Source: Micropterus salmoides (Eukaryota > Chordata > Actinopteri > Centrarchiformes > Centrarchidae). From it: a DNA stretch of 64,000 nucleotides. Shown here in pieces: positions 12,001 through 21,891 of the stretch (positions are counted from its first letter, which is position 1; each line of letters opens with the position of its first letter). The position numbers and the translations under genes were made by a program. The notes beneath the pieces were generated by a model. That model saw only the letters and a list, made by a program, of their open reading frames with translations. It was not told where the DNA came from and searched no databases. The DNA lies in NCBI RefSeq assembly GCF_014851395.1, contig NW_024041150.1, positions 12,424,137 to 12,488,136 on the forward strand, in the 5' to 3' direction.

Positions 12001-15000
12001 AAAAGGATAAACGGAATTGGAGAAGAACTGAGAAAGAAAGCATGGACATACATGCTTCTGATTAGTTATCTGCCATGCATAAAAACTAGATAATCTGATT
12101 TGTATGCAATATGAATTATCCTTCAGAATACACAACTTTTCCTCTTGTCTTATTGATTCCAGATATAAAGGGACTCTAGCAAGTGTTCTCTCTAAAGTCG
12201 ACATGGACTGGCTGTGGGATTTCAGTGGAAGAAAACCATTTTGGATAGGTGGGTGTCTTTGAATCACTTGTTGCAACCATGGACTGCATAAAACATGGAC
12301 ATAGTATCAATTCAATTCAATTTTATTTATATAGCGCCAAATCACAACAACAGTTATCTCACAGCGCTTTTCATAAAAGAGCAGGTCTAGACCGTACTCT
12401 GTGATGCTATTTACAGAAGCCCAACAGTTCCCACCAAGAGCAAGCACTAGGTGAAAGAGGCAAGCAAAAACTTCCTTTTAAGAGGCAGAAACCTCGAGCA
12501 GAACCATGGCTCAGGGTGGGCGGCCATCTGCCTCCACCGGTTGGGGGTGAAGGAAAGAGAGGGAGGGAAAGAGAGAGGGGGAGAGAGAGAGCGAGAGAGA
12601 GAGAGAGGGAGAGGGCAAGAGAGGAACAGAGAGAAAAAGAGAGGGATGGAAGGAGAGAGAGGGGAGGGAGGCAGCCTACACAATATCCACACACAGAGGT
12701 ACAGACAGTAAAGGTGATGTTGCTATAGACTAGAAGTGAAAAATGGTACAAATATTTATAGTAGTGTTAATGATAACAATCGTAATGTTAATGATTATAA
12801 TAACAATAATAACAATAGGACTAGTAACAGTAGTTGTTGTAGCAGACGGTGCCGAGCAGGAACACGGGGGCAGCAGGTGACCCGCAACCACAGATCCAGA
12901 CTCCACAGCTCCAGAGCCATAAAACCTGCAGGAAGTGATAGGAGGAGAGAGGAGAGGGACGAGAAAGCACAAGACTACCGGAAAGGGGAGAAGTTGTGTT
13001 AGTAACATGCAATAATGGGATGAGGTTGCATACAGAGGGAGAGAAAGTAGAGGAGAGAGGAGCTCAGTGCATTATGGGAAATCTCCCGGCAGTCTAGGCC
13101 TACTGCAGCATAACTAAGGGATGGTTCAGGACTCACCTGAGTCAGCCCTAACTATAAGCTTTATCAAAGAGGAAAGTCTTAAATGTGGAGATGGTGTCTG
13201 CCTCCTGAACCCAAACTGGAACCTGGTTCCACAGGAGAGGAGCTTGATAGCTGAACGCTCTGGCTCCTAGTCTACTTTTGGAGACTCTAGGAACCACAAG
13301 TAACCCTGCATTCTGGGAGCGCAGTGCTCTGGTGGGGTAGTAAGGTACAATGAGCTCTTTAAGATAAGATGGTGCCTGACCATTAAGAGCTTTGTAGGTG
13401 AGAAGAATGATTTTAAATTATATTCTGGATTTTACTGGAAGCCAATGCAAAGAAGCTAAGACAGGAGAAATGTGATCTCTTTTCCTGGTTCCTGTTGCTG
13501 CAGCATTCTGGATCAGCTGAAGAGTCTTAATGGACTTTTTCGAGCAGCCTGATAATCAGTGACGTCACTCATAGCTTTCTAAAGAGTCATTGTGAAGCTC
13601 AATGTGGGCGGGTCCCGGCGGCTCTAGACATTACCATCTATAGCCTCTTTTCCATTACTGGTACCATCTCAACTCGTCTCCCCTCGACTCTACTCGATTC
13701 GGTTTTGGCCCGCCATCCTCCATTTTCTATTGCAGATAGATAAATCTTACAGCTGTGTTTTCCTCTGCTGTTGCTGCGGCTGCAGTGGTATGTGTGACCC
13801 AAGGGCTCTGTGAGCGGCTGGCCGGCCGGCCTCGCGAGCTACTCCCGCCGGTTGGCACGAGCTTCCCCTGCCGCCACTCGCGGAGCTCCTCAACTCTGAA
13901 AACGTTTAAGCACGTTTTTGATCCGCCATCACTTTGGCAATATTTGAAATCTACACAGTTGATTTCTGACCTCAAAACTTCTCAGAAGTGGATTCAGGGA
14001 TGAAAGGTTGACAATAGTTATGCAGAATTCAGGCTTCATGCACGTGAATAAACATGTTTATTTCTACAATAAAGTTGGGCATTAAACTATTGGGGTTGAC
14101 TTAGTTTTGAGCCCACCTCAGGTGGCAATCCGATGACCTGCAGTTTTTAGGACTTCCAGGCTTAATTTTTCAGCCCCTGAGGTTGGTTTCTTCTTGGATG
14201 CATGCAAGGTACTTCCTATCAGAAAGTGCCAAAGATGTACTTTTGGAAAAACTACATTAAGTAAATCTTTGGTAATGTTAGCTAACTGTGAATGGCGTTG
14301 TCAACACTCTGGTTTCACTGTAAAGGATGACGTCAAAATGCATATGCAAGAAGAGGTGAGCAGAAGCTTATCATACCAAAATTAGCACACCCAACTAACA
14401 GCCAGAGCAAAACAGTTCAACATTTTAAAGTATTTAATGAGGCCTGGTCACATTAGGCAGATAGTCGACCTCTCAATAAGACTGATATCGGATTCACAGT
14501 TGTTTTTTTGGTATTGAAAATAGGTAAGAATTAATTAACATACATCATTTGGGGTTTTTTTATTAGCTTTTTGCTAACATGAGAATTTAACACACTCTTG
14601 AGAGTTCAACACGGTGCCACACTGCAGTGGGACTGCGGGCTATTAATTGGCCCGAACATTGATATTGTTTTTCTATTGTAGATGATAACTTCTTTACTCA
14701 TTGTCAACATAATTGTGTATACTATGATTTTCTGTTGTGAATCTATTCGGTGCACACGATAGTTCCTGTCCATAGATCCTGGGAGAGGGATCCCTCCTCT
14801 GTTGCTCTTCCTGAGCTTTCTTCTATTTTTTGCCAGTTCGAGGGTCTAACAGAGAGTGTTCTATGCTGTACAGATTGTAAAGCCCATTCGGGCAAATTGT
14901 GATTTGTGATATTGAGCTATATAAATAAAATTGCCTTGACTACTCTGACTAATTTTTCTCCTACTGTTAAAGGCCTGAATGACAGGGATGGCAAAGGACA

Positions 15001-15175
15001 CTGGGAGTGGGCGGGTGGTGAGCCTGTCAACTACACTAACTGGAGAAAGACGCCCCCTCGGTCTAAAATGAAGGGAAGCAAAAAGTGCGTCCTGGTTTGG
15101 AGAAGGGCAAAGTGGCAAATCAGGGACTGCAAGACAAGTAAAGGACATCGCTTTGTGTGTTCGGTAAAAGCTTGA
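1..15175 (+). CDS. frem1: FRAS1-related extracellular matrix protein 1 (FREM1), 3' half, 19 exons
   Basis: Seen: 19 phase-compatible exons with GT-AG junctions: up to 79, 164-374, 1504-1648, 1747-1888, 2699-2894, 3049-3313, 4393-4810, 6552-6753, 6835-6979, 7064-7193, 7353-7425, 9277-9426, 9693-9901, 9996-10043, 10125-10310, 11159-11290, 11849-11964, 12163-12248, 14973-15175 (TGA stop). They encode about 1044 residues: five CSPG repeats, one Calx-beta domain, a basic linker and a C-type lectin domain. Known: this domain order is characteristic of FREM1, a secreted basement-membrane protein of about 2,180 residues in human that works with FRAS1 and FREM2 in epidermal-dermal adhesion. The N-terminal half, including the signal peptide and remaining CSPG repeats, lies before base 1. 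The 5' edge of exon 9693 is the least certain, because an in-frame stop lies just upstream and the acceptor lacks a good pyrimidine tract. Fish can carry frem1a and frem1b; I cannot tell which this is. Confidence 0.93.
870..1085. repeat. Possible dispersed repeat in a frem1 intron
   Basis: The intron 375-1503 carries an A-rich, purine-biased block with phrases such as GAGAACGAGACAGGTGCAAA. Similar A/G-rich text recurs at about 20100-20590. The style matches dispersed repeats common in fish genomes, but I could not delimit its ends. The rest of this intron shows nothing recognisable. Confidence 0.3.
3405..3600. repeat. Dispersed fish repeat, partial copy A (frem1 intron)
   Basis: This copy opens with an AATTCAGTTTTATTTATTTAG phrase and continues through GAGCAGGTCTAGACCG and a stretch ending AATTCCCACCATGAGCAAAC. 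The same order of phrases occurs at 6235-6400 and, more completely, at 12308-13556. All three lie in frem1 introns in the same orientation. The remainder of the intron 3314-4392 is AT-rich with no recognised gene. Confidence 0.7.
5168..5235 (-). mobile_element. Possible LINE 3'-end fragment
   Basis: The minus strand reads like the 3' tail of a fish L2/Rex-type LINE: a run ending in an AATAAA-like stretch after a GTGCTGTATAATGAC phrase. It resembles the 3' tail at 22275-22345 in layout. It lies in the intron 4811-6551, which otherwise holds AT-rich sequence, the Penelope-like fragment at 5891 and repeat copy B. Confidence 0.35.
5891..5968 (-). mobile_element. Short Penelope-like fragment, minus orientation
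   Basis: Read on the minus strand, this stretch is nearly identical to 8540-8611 on the plus strand, sharing ATGGATGATGAGAATCCTGG and the following approximately 50 bases. The shared peptide contains VRPYVTGLSEH. The longer copy at 8360-9000 shows the family to be Penelope-like, so this is a short inverted relic of the same element. Confidence 0.7.
6235..6400. repeat. Dispersed fish repeat, partial copy B (frem1 intron)
   Basis: This copy contains a GAAAAGCAGATCTAGAGTG phrase and later a GACCCAACTGTTCCCACCAT phrase, both matching copies A (3405) and C (12308) with substitutions and a small insertion. It is the most diverged of the three copies in this gene. Confidence 0.6.
7284..7309. repeat. 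Poly-T tract of 26 bases
   Basis: An uninterrupted run of T lies in the short intron 7194-7352 of frem1, 43 bases before the next exon. It may strengthen the polypyrimidine region of the acceptor at 7352, or may be the tail of a retroposed insertion on the minus strand. Confidence 0.9.
7752..8190. mobile_element. Non-autonomous DNA transposon (MITE-like), copy 1
   Basis: The left end reads GGCTCTGTTTGAAA and the right end reads TTTCAAACACAGACC, which are inverted complements of each other with one extra base. Just inside, GTGCCTCAGAAGG on the left is matched by CACCTTCTGAG on the right. A related copy occurs at 59887-60410 in an aco1 intron, sharing many internal phrases such as AGCATCGATGCTGCCTTCAA. 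No transposase frame is present, so it is non-autonomous. The superfamily is not determined. Confidence 0.7.
8360..9000 (+). mobile_element. Penelope-like retroelement fragment with GIY-YIG endonuclease remnant
   Basis: Open frame 8347-8511 contains KRSFVRSLLHRAQ and an acidic EDREREVQQV tail, as found near the end of Penelope-like reverse transcriptases. After a frame break, 8536-8620 encodes VRPYVTGLSEH, and 8670-8780 encodes VYGIIV followed by HYIGETG, the GIY-YIG endonuclease signature with the spacing seen in these elements. Stops and frame changes show it is dead. It lies in the frem1 intron 7426-9276. The remainder of that intron, 9000-9276, shows nothing recognisable. Confidence 0.75.
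10905..11049 (+). mobile_element. 3' tail of a fish LINE or SINE ending in (GATG)n
   Basis: The block begins with CTGCGATGAACTGCGACCTG, runs through CAGGGTGTACCCCGCC and GGATTGGCTCCAGCCCC, and ends in GATGGATGGATGGATGG at 11022-11048. This sentence-like order is widespread in fish genomes as the 3' end of truncated LINEs and their SINE partners; Rex3/RTE-type elements also end in short tandem repeats. It sits in the frem1 intron 10311-11158. Confidence 0.65.
12308..13556. repeat. Long dispersed fish repeat, copy C, in the last frem1 intron
   Basis: This is the fullest of three related copies in frem1. It starts with CAATTCAATTTTATTTATAT, continues through GAGCAGGTCTAGACCG and a CCCAACAGTTCCCACCA phrase, contains a GA-rich tract (12550-12670) and an AAT/AAC-rich tract (12740-12830), and ends with TTCTGGATCAGCTGAAGAGT and a following GCAGCCTGATAATCAGT. 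No intact protein frame is present. It is a familiar high-copy block in teleost genomes; its class is not resolved here. Confidence 0.7.
12550..12672. repeat. GA-rich low-complexity tract
   Basis: About 120 bases are almost pure purine on the plus strand, mostly GAGAGA and GGGA units. Open frames read from it (Arg/Glu-rich one way, Ser/Leu/Pro-rich the other) are artefacts of composition, not genes. It is internal to repeat copy C. Confidence 0.85.
14755..14938 (+). repeat. Dispersed fish repeat ending in an AT-rich tail, beside the last frem1 exon
   Basis: Phrases GGGATCCCTCCTCTGTTGCTC, CTATGCTGTACAGATTGTAAAG and the tail GAGCTATATAAATAAAATTG occur in that order, as in high-copy teleost repeats. 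It ends only 35 bases before the acceptor of the final frem1 exon at 14973. The tail is the reverse complement of the start of repeat copy C at 12308, so similar tails bracket this intron in opposite orientation. Confidence 0.6.
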
Positions 15176-15332
15176 ATTGGACAGTCATGAGCCACTGTGT
15201 TATTTCAGAAGAGTTGCAGGAGGACGGACTGACCCTCAGGACATTCAAACTGCCATAACAGACAACTTTCCAATAAGGATAAGTGGGAACTTGGTTGGAA
15301 CTGTTCATATCATTTATAATGAACTCTGTGAT

Positions 15333-15338
15333 AATAAA
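15333..15338 (+). terminator. frem1: Likely frem1 polyadenylation signal
   Basis: An AATAAA hexamer lies about 158 bases after the frem1 stop codon in AT-rich 3' sequence. It is the first canonical hexamer after the stop, so it is the natural candidate for the mRNA 3' end. No transcript evidence is available here. Confidence 0.55.
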
Positions 15339-16040
15339 AAGTAAACTTGTACACTAAGTTACATTGTTTACATTGCAAGGATTTTAATCAAAAGCTGGGA
15401 GTATTGTTTTATATGTAAAGCTTTACTGTCTTTTGCTTATTTCAGACATAACCAAAGCTGGATTACCAACCTACAATTGCATGATGTATAGGTCATTTAG
15501 CTGCAAAACTGTTTGTTGATTTTCTTCTTGGTGCAACATTACCTTCCCTGTGTCCAAATATAGTTGTATGGCATTTATTATTTTTATTTATATGTGGCTT
15601 ACATTGTACATAAACCTGTATTCATTTGTGTTAAATCACATCACCACAGCCTAACTGACACTCAGTTTTCTAGCAGAAGAGTGCTGTTTGGTTTTCATGT
15701 CAACAGGTAAAACATAATGAAATTGCCACACATAGTGGCTGCTGTGTGTACTGTACTCAATGAGAATTTGGGGGAGAAAGGGAATATACACAATTCACAA
15801 ACAGTGGTGGTGTTGGTGGGGAGGAGGAGGCAGTGGGGCCTAATTTTGCTGGTGGGGCCATTGCAGAAAGATACTCCGGCCATGGACAGAACATCTGTAC
15901 CAATTTGTTCAATTGCTGATTTTCTTTTTCACAAAACTTTGTTTTTAACATGTTTTATGAAGATTAAAATGAAGCTTGAGCTCTTCATATCTTAAAAGAT
16001 GTATTCAAACCTCTTTACAGACATGTTTATTTGGCTCTGT

Positions 16041-16116
16041 AAACAGAAACAGAAACAGAAAAAAAAAACATGAAATATATATTTCAAGTTTTTTTTTTCT
16101 GTTTCTGTTTCTGTTT
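16041..16116. repeat. Near-perfect 38-bp-arm inverted repeat (hairpin)
   Basis: The left arm contains three CAGAAA units and an A run; the right arm mirrors it with an interrupted T run and TTTCTG units. The centre is the 16-base palindrome TGAAATATATATTTCA at 16071-16086. Pairing base by base from 16078/16079 outwards gives 38 pairs with one mismatch (16070 against 16087). There is no loop beyond the ATAT centre. Confidence 0.95.
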
Positions 16117-17791
16117 CTGATGAAATCATTTGTGTAAATTAAGCTTTAATGGAATATTTTGTATAATTAGTTAATAAATTTTTTCATTAACGAGTATGAT
16201 TACATCTGAAAAGGTCTTATTTAATCATTTGTAAAAATTATCGTTACAATGTTAGAAGAATCAAATCAGAATTTGTGTGAATTTCTACAGTTTGATTTCA
16301 GACAACAGACTCTAATCTATAATGTGCCTTGTGAGTGCTCATATGTAAGTGTCTGTGTGAACATACTCCAACATAAGATCATATTATAGCGCTAATGTTA
16401 TTTCTCAATCTAATAATATGCCATTGTCTCTGATCAGCAATCGTGCCACTAGGTGCAATAAAAACTGGATTTAATGTTTACATTTTTTCATTGGTTATAA
16501 ACCCGTGTTGTTGTTGCTGCCTATTTAAGAATTCAACACTACTGATGTTATTTAGATCTGGGCCATTGGGTCCTGCAAACCACAAGGTTAAGCGGCAATG
16601 TGATTATCCCCATCATGTGATCTACAGCCGGGTATGAAAGACGGCCTTTTATATGAGCTGTAAGCACTTCTCAGACGTTTGCATGCACTGAAAAGATATT
16701 CCAGATCCTCTTCAGCTTGGTAAGTCCAGCTAAACCTGAACGGATATGTACGTGATATGTGTATGCTGCATCTAAATTTCTATTTGAGTGTTGCTCACAG
16801 TAGCAGGACAACCTGAAATATGTGCAGTTTAAGATGATGTAAATATTCTTATAGCTGCATTTGATATATATTCTGTCAGGCAGAAGGAAAGTTTTGAGAC
16901 AGTCACACTTTGACTGATAACACACCAGCACTGTTGCTGGTAGGTAATACAATGACTGCATTAATAGCTGCTAACTTACTTTACAGTATATCATTTGCAG
17001 ACTTGGGCAATGAAAAATATTTACATAATACTTTCTTAAGCATGCTTTTAATATGAAGAGCAGCCCTATTTTGAATAATCTTAACCTTTATAATAACGCG
17101 TCTCAGTGTTCAATCCATAATAACATTTAGAATAAAGATGGCTTTCAGGTGACATAACACACATTGTGGCAGCAGTTCAGTATCTGTCAGTGTTTGTTTT
17201 CATCCAAACTTTATAATAATACTTTTGGAAAATGAGCTTAATCACTTTCTAAGAGTGAAATGAGAAGACTGATATTAATCTCAGTGTTATTTTCTCCTGA
17301 CTGTAACTTAATGTGGTGGTTGGTTGTAGAAACCCAGTCCTCATTAGTCTCACATACATGTCTTAAGATTGCAAGAATATTTGTGGCATAATCTCTCAAA
17401 TGTCTATATGCAGATGGAATAAGAGCACAAATATTGCAGTTATGGGGCTGGCAAATGAGCCAAAGTTTTGCTGTGATATTGTATTGGACTGCACTATACT
17501 GAACAGCTGTTCACGTTGTCGTGTTCACCCTTTGTAGGCAAATTGTAAATGTAGTATATACTGTAAGACTGTAGAATAAAATGTGTAATTAGTCAGTTCT
17601 ATTCAGCTGATAAACGTGTTTGAAAACCCAAACATGATCCCTTCCTGACTCATTCAGACTCTCTCCTAACCATTAATCATTGTGTTGTTTATTCAGGGTT
17701 TGATCATGACATAATCATCTGACTTCTCTCCAAATCTTCACCATTACCAGTGGAGAGGAACTAAAGAGGTTGCTCAGCTGAGGTTTTTGTC

Positions 17792-20700
17792 ATGGATCAA
17801 TATACCTCAGGCCAACACAGTCAACCCAGCCCCACCTCAAGCTTTCAGTGGCTCTCTTTTGCTTACCAGGGTCTGACAGAAATCCCCTATGAAACCATTC
17901 TAACACAGACACACACACTGGAGGTTCTGGACCTGAGTTACAATTTGCTGGATGAGTATCCTTTCCTTGATTACCAGAACCTTCAGTCAAGTGTTCCTTT
18001 ATTTCTTCCAAACGTTGGTGGGGTTTCCCCCCCCCCCTGTTTTACTGCATATGTTAGATACAGGTATGCCTTTTACAGCAGCACATGCCTGACTGAGAAT
18101 ACTCAGCAGAATAACAATTTTACATCTCTCTGACACAAATCAAAACAACACACTGTGTTGCAGAGTGTTCCCCCTGAGTGTCATACAGTCAGAAGCAACA
18201 GTGAGGTACAGATGATGGGACGTGGATGAGTCAGGGAGTGATAGTGATCAAATTAGGAAATAGTGGCATTTCCTGATGAGCTGACGTGCTAGCTTTCATG
18301 GCTTTCATGGAAAAAACCTGGGTGGGGTGTTTTGACATACACCAAGCCATGCTAGTGGCTCTTTTAAGCTCTGCAAGGTTAGCTAAATCTGCATGCTTAC
18401 GTGCTCACAATGACAATGCTAACATTCATTTTAGCATGTATAATGTTTACTTTGTGCTAATGTTAAATTATTAGCTAACAATTTAACATTAGCACTAAAC
18501 ACAGCATGAGATTGATGGGAGTGTCATTAGTTTTGCAGGTATTTGGTAATAATCCATTATTGGCCTGATGCTGGATGAAAATTCAGAGGATCACCAATGT
18601 TATGACAATTCCTCCTGAAGGGAACAGAAGTTCTGTACAACATTTCATGGAACCCTTCCAAATATTGTAAAGATATTTCAGTCTGGACCAAAGTGGTGGA
18701 CCAACATGACAGACAAACGTTGTCCTAGCATAGCTTAGCATGGCTTAGCATGGCTAAAGAGACACATTTACTAAATCTTACCATGTAGGAAGAAACTGAG
18801 GGGCCAGTGATTGTGGAAGAAAAGTGTGTATGTTTCAAGGGGTCAAGGTGACCTGGATCATGCCAGGGACTATAGATAGTGTCTGAGCTGTCAGTTTGCT
18901 AAACCAGAGAATGGATGGATAGATATTAGAATTTTAGAAATCCACTATTTCCTGAAAATCTATTTTCAGGTAATCTATTGAGGGTGGTGCTAACTGTGTG
19001 TCTTAAGGTAAACACTTACCTGAAGTCCTAGTTAATATTCGTTATTTACTACATATCTTTTGTAACATTATATGATATACCCTGTTGTAGTAAACTATTC
19101 AGTCACAAATACATTATGATGTATATTTCTAAGCAGTTTGAGTTTGGTGTATTTCTCCTTCATTAAGTCTTATTGGAACCCGGCTCTGCTGGGTCAGCTG
19201 GAGAAGCTCAGCACTCTGATTCTGGACTGCAACAACTACACATCTCACATCAAGTTCCCCTACATGCCGAGCATCACCACAGTGTGCATCAACAAGAACA
19301 AGATCAACAATTTGCCTGTGTTTGTGGAAGAAATCAAGCGAAAGTTCCCAAACATAAAGTGAGCCTGGGACTGGTTTTCATTTCTCCACAGGAACTGCCG
19401 CTAGTGCATATGACCATGATTTTCATTCTTCTATATTCCTTTCAAATACAGGATCCTCAGTATGATGAACAATGAGGCAGCACCTAGCTATTTCAATGGA
19501 GGAAGTCTGACCCAGTACCAAGACTACAGGTGAGAACCAAGGTTATTCTTTGTGGTCACTACAGAACCCAAATCAAGAATCACACTGTATGTACAGTTTA
19601 TTCTTTGTTTATGAAAATAATGTCAAAGGTTGTCACTTAAATCCTACAGACCTGCTAATTAGCAACCTGGTCCCACATTTTAATTACAAGTTATGAAAAT
19701 ACAGATGCTGTATCTAAACAGGACAACAAAACAAGTGAACATGTTAATCTCAGAACAGAACCAGACCACTGGTGCAGCAATTATGGTCTTTCAGAGTTTG
19801 ACACTTTAACTTGTACTGTGGCTCCCTCACCTGGTGTATCAGCACATGTGAAAAGATGTCTGATAGTGATGTAGTGATGTATTTATGAACAATTGGTCAA
19901 CTTATTTTATTTAAATAAGGAAGCCAAAAATGAAATGATCACAAAACTGCTCCAATAGATAAAACATAACATCATACAGTACTACAAATATACAACACCA
20001 ACACATGAAACCAACATGGGAACAGAATATTGAAAAGAGAATTCATCAGTGTAACACAAATACATCAATTTCACATTTGATTGGGAGAGCTTATTCAGTG
20101 ATTTAGACAGACCATTGTCTAATTGGGTTAGGTCCATTAAATCTGTTATCCAAGGATTGGTAGAAGACTGTTACAGCCCTTTTCACTGACAAGTCCAGAA
20201 AGTCCATTATCAATATTAAACAGTTGAGCTTTCTGTTTCCAGTCAGGCAGTCCAAGAAACAAGCAAATCCAAAAACAGGTACAGACAAAAATCCAAGGTC
20301 CTAGAAACCCAGAAATACATCAAAACACTGCAGAATAACTCAGGGAACAGACAGAGACACTCGGCCACATACAGAGAAGAAACAACATTAAACGAAGGGA
20401 AGACACAGTCCTAAATACATAAGAGGGAGTGGATTAACAATACACATGTGAAGCCAATTGGACAGGAGCAAACAATCACACGAGTGGGAGAACACAAAGA
20501 AAAAGAAGTGAAGTGAACACAGGCACAAGTCGAGTACACAAAATAAAACAGAAAATGCAGAACTCAAAACTCAATCTATTTACCAATGGACAATGCCACA
20601 GCAGGTGCAGCAGTGCACCTTCCACATCACAACCATACCAGCGTAATACTGTTTTGTATTTGTAAAATTTAAAACCTAATGTTACAGCATTTCTGTACTG

Positions 20701-21091
20701 TTACTGAATGCTGCATCCAACTGTGTTATGGAAGCGTGTACGCCCATGTCACAATCCCACTCTAATTTTACTCTGGAGTTACAGTCAGACATTGGACATG
20801 ATGAAATGCAATTAAATGTAGATACAAGTGTAAATGCCTTTCCGATTCTGTACCTAATTAAACATTTCCATGTTTTCCCACTGTCTTTGCCTCCTTAGAC
20901 AGTACGTCATCAGTCAGATCCCAGGCCTAGAGATTCTGGATGACACTGAGGTCCTTGATAAGGAGAGAGACCAGGCTAGAAAAACCTACAGGCTGCAGCA
21001 GAGCAGTCACAGCAGCAGGAAGAGGAAGGAGGAACCATCAAAGAAACATACACACGTGCAGAAAAAGTTAAATACTGTTATAAGACAATAG
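17792..21091 (+). CDS. LRMDA-like (C10orf11-like) leucine-rich repeat protein, 4 coding exons
   Basis: Seen: exons 17792-17955, 19137-19358, 19452-19529 and 20899-21091 join in phase to 657 bases (218 residues, TAG stop). The protein has LRR elements TLEVLDLSYNLLD, LSTLILDCNNY and TTVCINKNKINNL, then an LRR-cap-like end (QYVISQIPGLEILDD) and a basic tail rich in Lys, Arg and Ser. Known: this layout and length fit LRMDA, a small LRR protein linked to melanocyte differentiation. Neither the exact orthologue nor a paralogue is proven, so no symbol is given. The exon-2 acceptor is ambiguous (19134 or 19137 both keep the frame), and exon 2 seems to add about a dozen residues between LRR units, so a different start is possible. 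A candidate ATTAAA poly-A signal lies at 21257. Confidence 0.8.
20100..20595. repeat. Possible dispersed repeat in the last LRR-gene intron
   Basis: An A/G-rich block with phrases such as GACAGGAGCAAACAATCACA and AAATAAAACAGAAAATGCAG resembles the block at 870-1085. It looks like a fish repeat of uncertain class. The rest of the introns 17956-19136 and 19530-20898 is AT-rich, with no recognised gene. Confidence 0.35.
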
Positions 21092-21462
21092 ATATACTAA
21101 GTTCCCTTCCTTTTAATGTTTCACTGTCAACATTATGATACACACTGTGTGTTCTGTATCTGCTTGTTTTAACATATATTTGAAGCTACAGGAGGTTTAT
21201 ACTGAGTTAAATATTCAAATCTAAACACCATGTGTTATATAAAGCTGTACTATCAAATTAAAAATATTCTACATGTCTTTTGCATCATTTTGTACACCTT
21301 ACCCATAATTCAGCCTGACATACTTTGGAAGTTATATTGTCTACAATTATTAATTAAGTTCAGTTGGTCTGAGCAGTGTATGGTTATCATCTGTCAAATT
21401 ATTCTGATGGCATCATGTTTGTAGACACAATCCCTGATAACATTGGAGCAGTCTTTGTGTAG

Positions 21463-21888
21463 TTTTCAGCCTATCGCGTCACTGTCCCTGCGTCAGATGC
21501 AAAGGCGAGTGGGGCTGCAGCTGCATGCATTGCAAGTGTCATCAGTTGTGCTCCCACTGCGAGGAGCCAAAGTCAAAGAGAAAGCAACGGTACATGCCTA
21601 CACTGTGGTCATTTCCCTGAGAAAGTTACACTGGACAAAAATGCCTATGACTTCACTGGTTTCCAGTGTACTGAATTTCTAGCTAATGTATGGGCACACA
21701 TAAGGTTTAACTCTGAGTTTGTTGAATATTTACCTCCAATATTTGAGAAGGATAATTCAAACAAATCGAGCTTTCAGTTGTTTTCAGTGAGAAACGTTAC
21801 TGTACTGAATGAGGCTTCCACTCTGATGTTGTCCTTTGCTGTTATATTGCATTACAGAATATTATGTGGGTCATGTAAGTTACAGTGA
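21463..21888 (+). other. Unassigned 141-codon open frame with cysteine cluster, no ATG near its start
   Basis: Seen: from just after a TAG at 21460-21462 the frame stays open to a TGA at 21886-21888. Its middle reads CLHCGHFPEKVTLDKNAYDF, which looks protein-like, and only late in the frame is there an ATG. In another frame at 21490-21620 the same DNA encodes a very cysteine-rich stretch (CVRCKGEWGCSCMHCKCHQL) before a stop, so a frameshifted relic is possible. I do not recognise the family. It could be a broken transposon domain, an exon of an unrecognised gene, or chance within the LRR gene's 3' region. Confidence 0.3.
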
Positions 21889-21891
21889 CTG

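Larger units (their letters stand above)
11849..15175 (+). other. frem1: C-terminal C-type lectin-like domain of FREM1
   Basis: Three exons (11849-11964, 12163-12248, 14973-15175) encode the fold's landmarks: a CSKGWTFYGGHCY start, a DMDWLWDF helix end, the WIGL core motif, a GHWEWAGGEP stretch and a closing RDC plus FVC cysteine pair. Four or more expected disulfide cysteines are present. The usual sugar-binding triplets (EPN or QPD, then WND) are not visible: the positions read EPV and QIRD. Inference: the domain probably binds protein rather than carbohydrate. The chain ends in SVKA and a TGA stop. The 2.7-kb intron 12249-14972 is mostly repeat sequence. Confidence 0.88.
15176..17791. other. 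Spacer between frem1 and the LRR gene
   Basis: This 2.6-kb region is AT-rich and holds the frem1 3' end and a strong inverted repeat at 16041-16116. The stretch just before 17792 is presumably the 5' end and promoter of the LRR gene. Short open frames here lack family resemblance and conserved-looking composition, and I do not call any of them genes. Confidence 0.6.

Noticed and set aside
12447..12751. Leu/Ser/Pro-rich and Arg/Glu-rich open frames of 80-110 codons
   Set aside because: They are translations of a GA-rich low-complexity tract inside a dispersed repeat.
12730..13012. Open frames rich in Asn or Ile/Thr
   Set aside because: They arise from an AAT/AAC microsatellite-like tract and have no family resemblance.
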